Below, piece by piece: positions 38,058 through 47,686 of a stretch of 64,000 bases of DNA. This DNA is from Primula veris (Eukaryota; Streptophyta; Magnoliopsida; Ericales; Primulaceae), in NCBI GenBank assembly GCA_963682055.1, contig OY821744.1, positions 4,690,835-4,754,834 of the forward strand, in the 5' to 3' direction. Every line of letters begins with the position of its first letter. Within the stretch, counting starts at the first letter, position 1. The notes beneath the pieces were generated by a model. That model was not told the origin of the DNA and ran no database searches. It saw nothing but the letters and a program-made list of their open reading frames with translations. A program made the translations under genes and the position numbers.

Positions 38058-38607
38058 GGCAGTATAATATACCAGAACCACATCAAATGAATGATTACTA
38101 AAACCAATAATTCTAAATTAATCAAAAGATATTCCGTCGAAGCTCCAGAATCGTCTTCTACTTAACCAGATTACATGCCAAACAAGAGTGTAAGACATCA
38201 AATAACATGTTGCACGTATATAATAGAGAACTCTTAACTAATGACCCTTTAAATATAAGAAGAAATTCATTACTGGCACTGCACATCTCAGATTCTTAGT
38301 TCAACAAGAAAAACTACCCAGTCCATGGAATACCATCGAAACAAAATTTGCAATCTATCCAATTCTCATTTAACCTTGACAAGATGCTGGCAGATAGCTA
38401 CCTTTCTTAGCTACGACAGGCTACTTATTTTTCTTAAAATTTCCAACGAAACAAACACCTAGAAAGAAAATAGGTGCAAGTGAAAGTATGGAAACTGACA
38501 AAAAAGAATCACAAGTTCTTGTTCATTTTGACATCATAATAACACATTAACGAGAATTACTATATAGTCCACAACTTCACACTAACTATCATTGCTTACA
38601 AAAGATT
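38058..38607. other. 3' flank of F-box gene 1
   Basis: No gene is visible. The 3' UTR of the minus-strand F-box gene probably extends into this stretch, so the Copia element inserted within about 550 bases of its stop codon. Confidence 0.4.
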
Positions 38608-39043
38608 CTACGACTCGTCCTCATCTGAATACTCGTCCTCATCTGAATTCTCGTCCTCAGCTGAATCTATATAGCGAATACCAACATGAGGTGAGGCACG
38701 TGCGTACAATGATATAATTCCGTAAAACGTTGATCTTCTTACACCAAATAACTCAGCACATGGTGTGATAGAAAATTTCTTCATCATGGGAGTTTTTCCA
38801 AGTATGAACTTAATGAAGTGCAATTCACATTGGAATCCAAATAAATTTGATAGCTCCAATTCTTGGAGCTGCTCAAGGCTAACCTCCGAAAAACCCTCCA
38901 CTTCTTTAAGATCTGAATCTGGTTCACTACTTCCAACACATTCCTACACGAAAAATAAGTGTTAGCCATACTTGGGTTGAATTGGTGACAGACATGGTTT
39001 CTAATGCATATACTAGAAAATATAAGATTTCAACTGAATATGG

Positions 39044-39625
39044 TTTTTAGGTTCCCCTAACTGATCTAAATTCTGTAACAAAAATAAGATTTGTTTGGGA
39101 AACTTCCAACACCATTAGCGGCAGATGCTGCCTTTTTTAAAATTAAGTTATCGCAATCGCTTTACAGCAAACTGGACTTATTTTACCATACATAAGCCCA
39201 CAGATTCATCATTTATCCATGATTAAACCGGCATTTTATCCCTTAAATGCAAACTTTACTCAAGAGACTCAAATAACTTGTAGAGCCGTAATAATATGTA
39301 TGCAATATATATTAGCCCACAGATTCATTATAAGCCCACATATTTGAACTCAACATAGTTTTTAGGTCCCCCTAACTGATCTAAATTCTGTAACAATAAT
39401 AAGATTTGTTTGGGAAACTTCCAACACCATTAGCGGCAGATGCTGCCTTTTTTAAAATTAAGTTCTCGCAATCGCTTTACAACAAACTGAACTTATTTTA
39501 CATACATAAACCCACAGATTCATCATTCATCCATGATTAAACCGGCATTTTATCACTTAAATGCAAACTTTCCTCAAGAGACTCAAATAACTTGTAGAGC
39601 CGTAATAATATGTATGCAATATAGC
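39044..39625. repeat. Tandem duplication in intron 2 of F-box gene 1
   Basis: About 267 bp at 39044-39310 is repeated at 39359-39625, an offset of 315 bp. Shared blocks such as GGGAAACTTCCAACACCATT and GCGGCAGATGCTGCC are nearly identical, so the event is recent. Confidence 0.9.
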
Positions 39626-41090
39626 TTAGGAATCCAAAGCCACAATCACAATAAAATAATAAAACTGAAAAAGACATGAAAGTTCATTTCATAAATAATA
39701 CTACTCACAATAGTTATTCAAAAAGGATTAGTTTGTTCAAAAATTTCCACAGAATACGGAGAAGAAGAGAAGTCATATAATAGTTGCATCGCTAATGGCA
39801 TGAGCAGATCCTTATCAAGGGGGGTTAATTGAACTATGATGAAAAGGATAGGTTAATTGCATACTCTCAGAAGAAACGTCAATTATTCAACTACCTTGAA
39901 CATTATATAGTACAATAGCATAAATCCATAGCTGAAACTATTGGCAGGAGCTTGTCACAGTAATATACATTTTTCCTATTTCACAAGTTCTACATAAAGA
40001 TTGCATCCGAAAAACAATGGAACGGAAAAAGAGAGGAAAATGTACTGATTACTTACATAAATTGTGAGCTTCTTTGAGTATTTGAGAAGGCAAAGAGCAG
40101 TGGAAACCTCATCGTTGAATCCAAAGCACGTAATCCACAAAGACAGAGTTTCCAGACGGCATAGATCCTTCACGAGAGGTGATGTTTTTCCTGTATTTGA
40201 GGTCATGTACTGGTGTAGGAAATAAAACAAAACACAACAGTTACGATCATTGTAAAAAGTAGCACATGATCAGAATTAAAAAATAATAATGGACTGAATG
40301 ATATATGTACGCGACACTTTCACATCCAAACTTGTTTAGTGTAATCACCTCATTATTGAGATAGATAATAAACAAATTATAAAAAACAACGTTATGAATT
40401 TGTGATAAAAATTACCTTTGAGTATGAAGAGTCTACTGTTAGATTTTTAATAAATGGTAGGCTGCCACTTAGCATGCATTGACCAGGTGGTTCTATTTCT
40501 TTTGGTGCATATTTCTCTACGTAGTCTTCGTCACAAGTAGCAGCCAAAACAGTAGTGAGTTTAGGGGTATTCGTGAAACATACTGAATCGCAGAGGCCCA
40601 CAAAGGAGAACGTCTTCAGAGTAGGAGCGACAATATCCAGACGTCCGCAGTTAGTGTAGCTTGTAAATTTCAGATATTCAAGTAGAGAACACTTGGATAT
40701 TAAACTTGATAATGTGTTTCCACTGATACCAACTTTCTGAAGTTCTAAATCCACAAGTTTGCTAAATCCAGTAAATCCAGTTGGAGGTTTAAATACACAA
40801 GAACAGAGACTCAAAAATTCAAGCTGTTGACCATATGTAATTATTGATGAATGTAACACATGAGGTTTGTCCTGAACTGGCATGGCAAGTGTTAAGTCCC
40901 GAATTCCAGCTTTTAACACTACGAGTACAAATTGGTCAATCTCAGGACAATTATCAAGATTAGATAAGGAGAGCTTGAATGATTCTAGAGGTCCCTGACG
41001 TAGTAAGAGCAGTTGATAGATAGCCATTATAGTCTTATGTTTTGTCTTCAAGATCGGTTCTTCACAAAATGTATCATCAAAAACGATCCT

Positions 41091-41118
41091 AGGAATTTCT
41101 TTCCAGGAATTTCTTTCC
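41091..41118. repeat. 14-bp tandem duplication breaking F-box gene 1
   Basis: AGGAATTTCTTTCC occurs twice in a row and is followed by AGGAATTCCTCC. Gene 2 has a single copy at the matching place, so the extra 14 bases are an insertion and shift the frame. Confidence 0.9.
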
Positions 41119-41263
41119 AGGAATTCCTCCATTTCTTCGACAAAATGCTTGTTCTTACTGCATCTCTGACTGGCAAATGAATTAGTATTTCACGAACTAA
41201 TTTTTCAGGAAGGTTATCGATATGGCGTTGGAAGTTCATCGATATTTGTAACCTAGACAGCAA

Positions 41264-42544
41264 AAGGCAAAGAAAAAAATATTAATAAAAAAATCGCAAT
41301 TAAATCCCTAACGTAGCAGCAAGAAAGCGTTAAGAGGAAATTCCTAGAGACGTTTCAAAACACACAGGCTTGTAGATGATAAGTTTAAGTGATAGTGAGC
41401 AATAACTGACACCTGGGAATGTGTAAAAAATGGAGGCAAAATGAAAATTCAAAAGAAAGAGTTGTAGTTGTAATACTATCTTGTATTGCATTCCAAATTG
41501 TTAAATTACGGTTTTTGGCTTCATTATAATAATCAAGATCCTCACCATAAAAATTGCTTCATTCTACTGCGAGGTGCTCTATTCTTTTCCTTCTAATATT
41601 TCCAGAAAAAAGAATAAGATTTTTCAAGAAAACTAAACAGAGGATCAAGAATACTCCCAAAAAAGATTTTTTTATGTACTTTGAGTTGTTTTGCCATTAT
41701 CAACTACTACCAAGTTGTAAAACAACTTTTTGCAAAATAACGTCATCATATATATCCACTATCAACTGGACTAGGAAAATCAGTAATTTATGAAAAAAAA
41801 CTGCAGTAAAAATTGAAACTAACAGTGAAAGTAGCTATTCTAATATCTACTAATGTAAGAAAAATTAATTGGAGACTCGTTGTGTTATTTACTGTAATAA
41901 TCAAGAATTCAAGATCTACACTAAATCTCTTCCTTTAATTCTATTTAAGAGAACAACACTAACAATTAAATCGACATAAAAGAATAAACCTGGATGAATA
42001 ATATGACGGTAACAAAATAAGAGAAAAAGTCAAAACTTCAACAACAACAAAAAAACAGTTCTATGATATTTAAATTACAGTTAAAGGCATAGCAGATGTC
42101 CAAATAGTACAAGAAAATATCAGTATTAGAGTATTCACATCAGTTGTTATAAAAATTATGTTCAAAATTCATTGTCCAAGTAAATATAAAAGTCAGGCGT
42201 AGCTAAATTGTCAAGGTTGCACAACAGTCTAACCAGATTTTGATACTAACTAATCAAAATAATACTATGCTAAAAACAAATAAACATCCGTTTGTGTATT
42301 TTTCATCATAGAAGAGGGAAAAAAACTGATATACATATATCTATATATTAATATATACTTATATATCTATAATCTATATATATGTTATGTACGTATCTAT
42401 ATAATTGTACCTTTATTGTAGATTATGGAGAGAGAGAGAGAGTAGAGAGAGAACTTTCTTATTCTTATGTTAAAATGAGAATTAAAAATATCCGAATTCA
42501 CGAGCATTACACGGGGGGAATAATCATATATATATAGAGATCTC
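41264..42544. other. Upstream region of F-box gene 1
   Basis: No gene is visible. The promoter of F-box gene 1 should be here. A GA microsatellite occupies about 42427-42452, next to TA-rich runs at about 42330-42385. Confidence 0.4.
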
Positions 42545-43100
42545 AAGTAACGGTAACTAACTAACAAACTTTTTTTTTGTTTTTATTACAATATACTAAC
42601 ATACCGTTTCGTTTGTTACTGAATCCCTTGTTACAATTTTTTTCTTTCGCTTCCCTCTACTTACAATATTTCTCTTTTTTGGTAAGCAGGCGTGAAATAC
42701 TTAACAGAATTGACAACACGTTCTGTTACATAACCCATTTACGTTAACGGCAGGGGCAAATATTGTCCAATATTATCAATTAAGGGGCAAATTTAAAAAA
42801 AATGTTGGATAAAATTAAAAAATGCGTCAAAAAAAATACACCTTAGATGTAAAAAGACGTTGGAACGGCCGTAATTTAGACCTATTGTTAACGGGTTAAC
42901 GGAAATGGGTTACGTGACAGCACGTGTTGTCAATTCTGTTAAGTATTTCGCATCTGATTCCCAAAAAATAGAATGATTGTAAGTAAAGGGAAACAGAAGA
43001 AAAAATGATAGTAGAAGGCTCAAAAACAAAACGGGGTGTTAGTAAAGTTAATAAAAACAAAAATAACCCCAACTTTTTACAACTATGTAACTAAAACTAA
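42545..43100. mobile_element. Long inverted-repeat (foldback) element
   Basis: Two arms of about 200 bp, 42545-42750 and 42893-43100, are inverted copies. The inner part is nearly perfect: AAATACTTAACAGAATTGAC at 42697 pairs with GTCAATTCTGTTAAGTATTT ending near 42949. Outer blocks such as TTTACTTACAATCATT and TTTGTTTTTATTA are also paired, with more mismatches. The loop is about 140 bp. Its size and arms fit a foldback or long-TIR Mutator-like MITE. I could not fix the target duplication. Confidence 0.75.
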
Positions 43101-44535
43101 CAGATTAACTGCCATCTCAATGCCAACTGCTCTAACTGCTATTCCACAACTAAATCGTCTTATATAAAAACCAACTTGTAACAATACTGATTACTACACT
43201 AACATACCGCAACAAAATGAATATAAAGATATTATTTGTAATTGTGATTTCTGATTCGAGACTTGAGAGCGTATGCGATGGGTATGCATTATCTCGTTCA
43301 TCAGTGTCTCTTGATTCATTTGCAACCCTGTTTCAGCTAGTTGAGGCCGAGAAAAAAGCCGTTACATAATTTCGTTCTTCTTAATTTTTTTCGGGTAGAA
43401 TATCAAAAAAATTGCTTCTAAGTTAGCCAACTGAATGAAATTTAACTATAAGAAAATGCGATTTTTGAGTTCCTTTTAACTCTCTGTATGGTTGTTTTAA
43501 TTTATTGAAAAAGGAAAAAAAAAAAACGAGAATATTGATAATTTGAGTTGAATGTGATTTCTGAATAAATTATTGGATGCATTTTTTAGTTCCTTTTTCT
43601 TCTCCTCAAAAATATAATAAAAATCTTGAGTCAATAAATTCAATGACTTCATTATTTGCATTTATACCTGTTACTGTATGTTTTGCAACTATAGTCAAAA
43701 CATATTGGTTTGGATTATCAGGCTATCAGCAATAGAACCAAACCAAATTTAAACCCACAGCTTATTACTGCTTCTTTTTTGTGACTCACATACCTAGACT
43801 TGGAAATGGAACAAATTGATTCATTGTTCAGAGAAATAATTTGAGAGGCTACGCATTATTTTGTTTAGATTCGTGTTAATTTGCAACACTCTCGTTTGTA
43901 ATGTGTGTGGCAACTACAGCTTCTAGGAGCCTCTTGCCGTAGCAGGAAATGAAAAAGGCCTTCTCTGCCAAAGCAAGAAATGAAAAGCAACTATTGGTTT
44001 GGTTGGTTCATTGCAGTTTTTAAGCTCATTTCTGTTTTATAACTTTTTTTCTTGTAAACTGCTGGTGCCACACACCTGAAATCTGAATTTTTCTCTTTGT
44101 TTCTTGAATATAAACATGCAAAAGTTTCTAGCTAGACGAATCGGGAATTTATTTTTTCTTAACACTAGAAGTTTTTCTAATTCATGTTTTCATTATTAAG
44201 GTCGTTACGACCATTATTTATTAATGAAATAGTGGGTTTAGCCACCAATTTATATACAGTAAAAAAATATTTGGTCGCAACAAGAAAAAATGCTAGATGG
44301 CTTAGGTTTAAGAGTTCTATATTTCTCAAGCCAAATTAATAAAAGGCTGAGACTAAAAGCTTAACAACCAAATATAATAATATAATAGCTGAGGAACAAA
44401 ATAAATAAACTAAAATTTCCACAAATTATGCTACACATTTCCCTCTCTCGACCCTCGATAGACTCTTAATAGTGTTTATGTCTCTACTAGTTTCAGAAGC
44501 CATAAGTACTATAAGAGTTGTGTGCATATAATTAT
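43101..44535. other. Intergenic DNA
   Basis: I see no gene or recognisable element in this AT-rich stretch. Confidence 0.35.
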
Positions 44536-44748
44536 TCATCGAAAACTATCACTGCCATTGTACGACCCATCATTCGAGTTAACAATAACAATAGATTCAG
44601 AAGCATCTCCTAATAACTCTCTGAGAGTATTTTCCATAGCAGTGCTAAATTTAGTATAGTGCTCATATAGCCCACCATCTAGCGCGATCACTGATTTGAC
44701 GTTTTCGCCCTCTATGACGGTATCTATGCCTAGTTTTTTTAGTATACC
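44536..44748 (-). pseudogene. Fragment copied from the hexokinase last exon
   Basis: Bases 44563-44748 match the last hexokinase exon at about 56453-56640 with roughly nine in ten identical. On the minus strand it still reads open as [20 protein letters not shown], then [19 protein letters not shown] and VNSNDGS. It then runs into unrelated sequence and ends at TGA 44536-44538. The rest of the gene is absent. It lies between the two F-box genes, about 12 kb from the intact hexokinase and in the same orientation. Confidence 0.9.
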
Positions 44749-45183
44749 ATTGAGCTAAATCTGAAATACCTTGAATAGAGAAATGAATCATTGACGTAAA
44801 CCTCAAATACCTTGAACATCACTGTAACAGTAAACCGGATATGGCACTGTGTAGCGTGTACTAACCTTATTTATGTAGAAAGTTCAGTTATTCATTTCTC
44901 AAACTCTAAACAATATTTTGAGCATTGCAGTATTTATGTACACCAATAAATAGTTGAATCAGAATTGGCATAACTTTATGGAAGATAAAGAAGAAGAAAA
45001 TATGAACCATAAAAGATATAATTATCTTGCTAAACATTGAGCAAATTCTACAAAAAGACGTATCACCCGTTTTCTCTTTGTTAATCAAACTAGGAAAAAT
45101 AAATAAAAACATTGAACTTAATAAAGCTTGTCCTCGTCTGAATATGTATAAATAATATTAACATGTGGCGAGGCACGTCGGAA
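44749..45183. other. 3' flank of F-box gene 2
   Basis: No separate gene is visible. Bases 45112-45183 correspond to the acidic C-terminal tail coding of gene 1 and now lie beyond the gene 2 stop. Confidence 0.5.
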
Positions 45184-47686
45184 TCATGATAATTCTTCGT
45201 AAAACTTCAATCTCTTTTCACCAACTAACTGAGCATCTGGTCTCATAAAACATTTCTTCATCATTGGAGATCTTGCTAGTATAAGCTTAATGAGCTGCAA
45301 CTCACATCTGGATCCAGAGAAATACGAGAACTCAAATTCTTGGAGGTGATCAAGAGTAACATCCGATAAACCGTCTACGTTTCTAAGATCTAAATTTGAT
45401 GCACTACTTTCAGTGCGTACCTGCAGAAAAAAATAAGTCTTAGCCATACTTGGGTTCATGTATGTAAAACATAACTTGTAGGTAATCGGTTTTAAAATTT
45501 CGGTCCTTGTAATGATATCTACTAGTCTTATCCTTCGGGTTTCAGAGATTTTTATCATATTGAGACTTAAATTCTGGCAGTCTTAATAGAGCTATCTGTA
45601 TTTGTTGTATATTCCATCTTAGGAGAACTCGCATTCAGAAGCTAGCTACAAAGAACTCTGTTTTAAAATTCGCGCTACATAGCGCTATGTAGCGCGAAAT
45701 AGCGCTTTTTTGGTAAAAAAACGCAACGAAAAATGACGATTTTGGGTGGAATTGCGCTAAAATCGCGCTATAGGGGACCAAAAGCGCAAAAATCGCGAAA
45801 TTCTGGACCAAAAGCGTAAATAGCGAGTTAAAAAAAAAACAGCGGATCTAAATAATAAATATATATTGTGCAAATTTCATAAAAGTGTCTACAGTCCAGA
45901 TGGTTAAGACTGTGCTGTAATTTCCAGCAGACCTGGGTTCGAAACTCACCAACAACAATTTTTTTTTTGATTTTTTTTATTACTATCTAATATAACTATA
46001 TTTTTTTATTTTTTTTTTGTTATATATTCTAAAGTTTAGTGCATATTTAGGCAAAAAAAAATACACCGCAAAGCGCTATATAGCAACGCTATTAGCGCTT
46101 TTAGCGTTTCTCTCGAAAAAACGCTACGATAGCGATAACACTATTTAAAACACTGACAAAGAAAAGGAACCCAAGGTACATATAGCATAGATCCATAACT
46201 AAAACGATTAACGCGAGCTCATCACGGTAACATACATTTTTCCTCTTGCACGAGTTCGACAAAAAGAATGCATTGGAAAGATACTGGAAAGTAAAAAGAA
46301 TCGAAACGTATTTGATTACTTACATTAATTGTGAGCTTCTTCAAGTTCTTAGAGTATTTGACAAGGCAAAGAGCAGCGGAAACCTCATCGATGAATCCAA
46401 AGCACATAGGCCACAAACAAAGAGTTTCTAGACGGCATAGATCATTTACAAGCGGTGGTACTTCTTCTATATTTGAGGTCATGTACTGGAGTAAGAAATG
46501 AAAACAAAACACCACAGTTAGTTTGTATGCCCAAGTTATCATATGAGAACGTAAAGTGAATTGCTATTCCCGATTCGTACTGCATAATCATTACCATTAC
46601 ACGAGCCACAACATGTAAGAGATAAAAAGATGAAATTTTAATGAAATTGTTATACCCTTGTCTCGTAATGTAGCCAACACAATAGATTGTGAGCATTGTA
46701 AAAAATAAAATCACCCCAAAGTAAAATTGAACACATGATCAGAATTAAAAGATAATAATGCACTGAATCATAAAAGTATAAGACACTTTCGCCTAATCCG
46801 TTATTATCGAAATAAATTATAAAAAATTAAAATTTTATTTTTATGAATCTGTGATAAGAATTACCTTCGAGTATGGAGAGTCTAGAATTAGATTTCTGAT
46901 AAATGGTAGCCTGCCACAAAGCATGCATTGACTAGGTGGTTTTATTTCTTTTGATGCATGTTCCTTTATGTAGTAATTGTCGTAAGTAGCAATCAAAACA
47001 GTAATGAGTTTAGGGGTATTCGTGAAACATAGTGAATCGCAGAGGCCCACGAAGGAGAATGTCTTCAAAGTAGGAGCGACAAGATCAAGACGTCCACAGT
47101 TAGCGTAGCTTGTAAAAAGCAAATGTTCAAGTAGAGAACACTTGGAAATTAAACTTGATAATGTGTTTCCACTGATACCAACTTCCTGAAGTTCCAACTT
47201 CACAAGCTTGCTAAATCCAGTAAATCTACTTTGAGGTTTAAATACACAATAGCAGAGACTCAAAATTTCAAGTTGTTGACCATATTCAATTATTGATGAG
47301 GGTAACACATAAGGTTTGTCCTTCGGCATGGCAAGTGTTAAGTCCCTAGTCCCGCCTCTTAACACTACGCGTAGAAATCGGTCAATATGAGGAAAACTAC
47401 CGAGATTAGAGAAGGAGAGCTTGAATGAATCTAGAGGTCCATGATGTAGTAAGAGCACTTGATAAATTGCCATTATAGTCTTACTTTCTGTCTTCATGAT
47501 CAGTCCTTCACAAGATGTATCATCAAAAACTATCCTAGGAAGTTTTGTCCAAGAATACCTCCATTTCTTCGACAAAAGGCTTGTTCTAACTGCATCTCTG
47601 ATTGGCAAACGAATTAGAATTTCGCAAACTAATTTTTCAGGAAGTTTATCGATATGGTTTGGTTCTGGTTGACAGCTTCTCTTCAT
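45184..47686 (-). CDS. F-box/FBD-type protein 2
   Basis: Exons 47686-46865, 46485-46324 and 45420-45184 join in frame to 406 residues. The start was set at ATG 47686, as the sequence just upstream (CCTAG|GTTACA) looks like the end of a 5' UTR intron shared with gene 1. The F-box lies at about residues 12-45 (HIDKLPEKLVCEILIRLP). LRR-like repeats follow, then an FBD-like end (FEFSYFSGSRCELQLIKLIL). Such proteins usually recruit targets to SCF ubiquitin ligases; the target cannot be inferred. A TGA at 45184-45186 ends the protein about 20 residues before the position of the gene 1 stop, and the lost acidic tail remains recognisable beyond it. Intron 2 holds a hAT-type MITE. The gene is probably functional. 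Confidence 0.88.
45656..46155. mobile_element. hAT-type MITE with perfect 8-bp target duplication
   Basis: The 500-bp element lies between two exact copies of ACAAAGAA (45648-45655 and 46156-46163). Its ends are CTCTGTTTTAAAATTCGCG and, read inward from the right, CAGTGTTTTAAATAGTG. Inner ends are rich in AGCGCTA/TAGCGCT palindromes. It carries no transposase but contains a tRNA-like sequence at about 45884-45955. It sits in intron 2 of F-box gene 2. Confidence 0.92.
45884..45955 (+). ncRNA. tRNA-like sequence inside the hAT MITE
   Basis: The + strand can fold like a tRNA: a D-type stem AGTC/GACT (45893-45896 with 45908-45911), a perfect 5-bp anticodon-type stem TGCTG/CAGCA (45913-45917 with 45925-45929) around a 7-base loop, and a T-arm with loop TTCGAAA. 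GGTTCGAAACTC resembles the Pol III B box. The acceptor stem does not pair and the base before the anticodon is not T, so it is a tRNA-derived relic or SINE head rather than a working tRNA. Confidence 0.5.

Larger units (their letters stand above)
38608..41239 (-). pseudogene. F-box/FBD-type gene 1, frameshifted
   Basis: Related to the gene at 45184-47686 along its whole length. F-box proteins are usually substrate adaptors of SCF ubiquitin ligases. The exons are 41239-40416, 40209-40057 and 38943-38608. An F-box (RHIDNLPEKLVREILIHLPVRDAVRTSILSKKW spans about residues 5-37) is followed by LRR-like repeats and a C-terminal FBD-like region (LELSNLFGFQCELHFIKFIL). The last residues are an acidic DE/S-rich tail missing from gene 2. 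Exon 1 carries a 14-bp tandem duplication at 41091-41118 that shifts the frame just after the F-box. Downstream of it the old frame remains open, and an ATG at 41132 could start a protein lacking the F-box. It may be a young pseudogene or encode an F-box-less product. Confidence 0.85.

Noticed and set aside
44536..44748. A second hexokinase gene
   Set aside because: Only about 186 bp of the last exon is present; no other hexokinase exon is found within several kilobases on that strand.
45884..45955. A functional tRNA gene
   Set aside because: The acceptor stem does not pair and the anticodon loop lacks the usual T before the anticodon, so it is listed only as tRNA-like.
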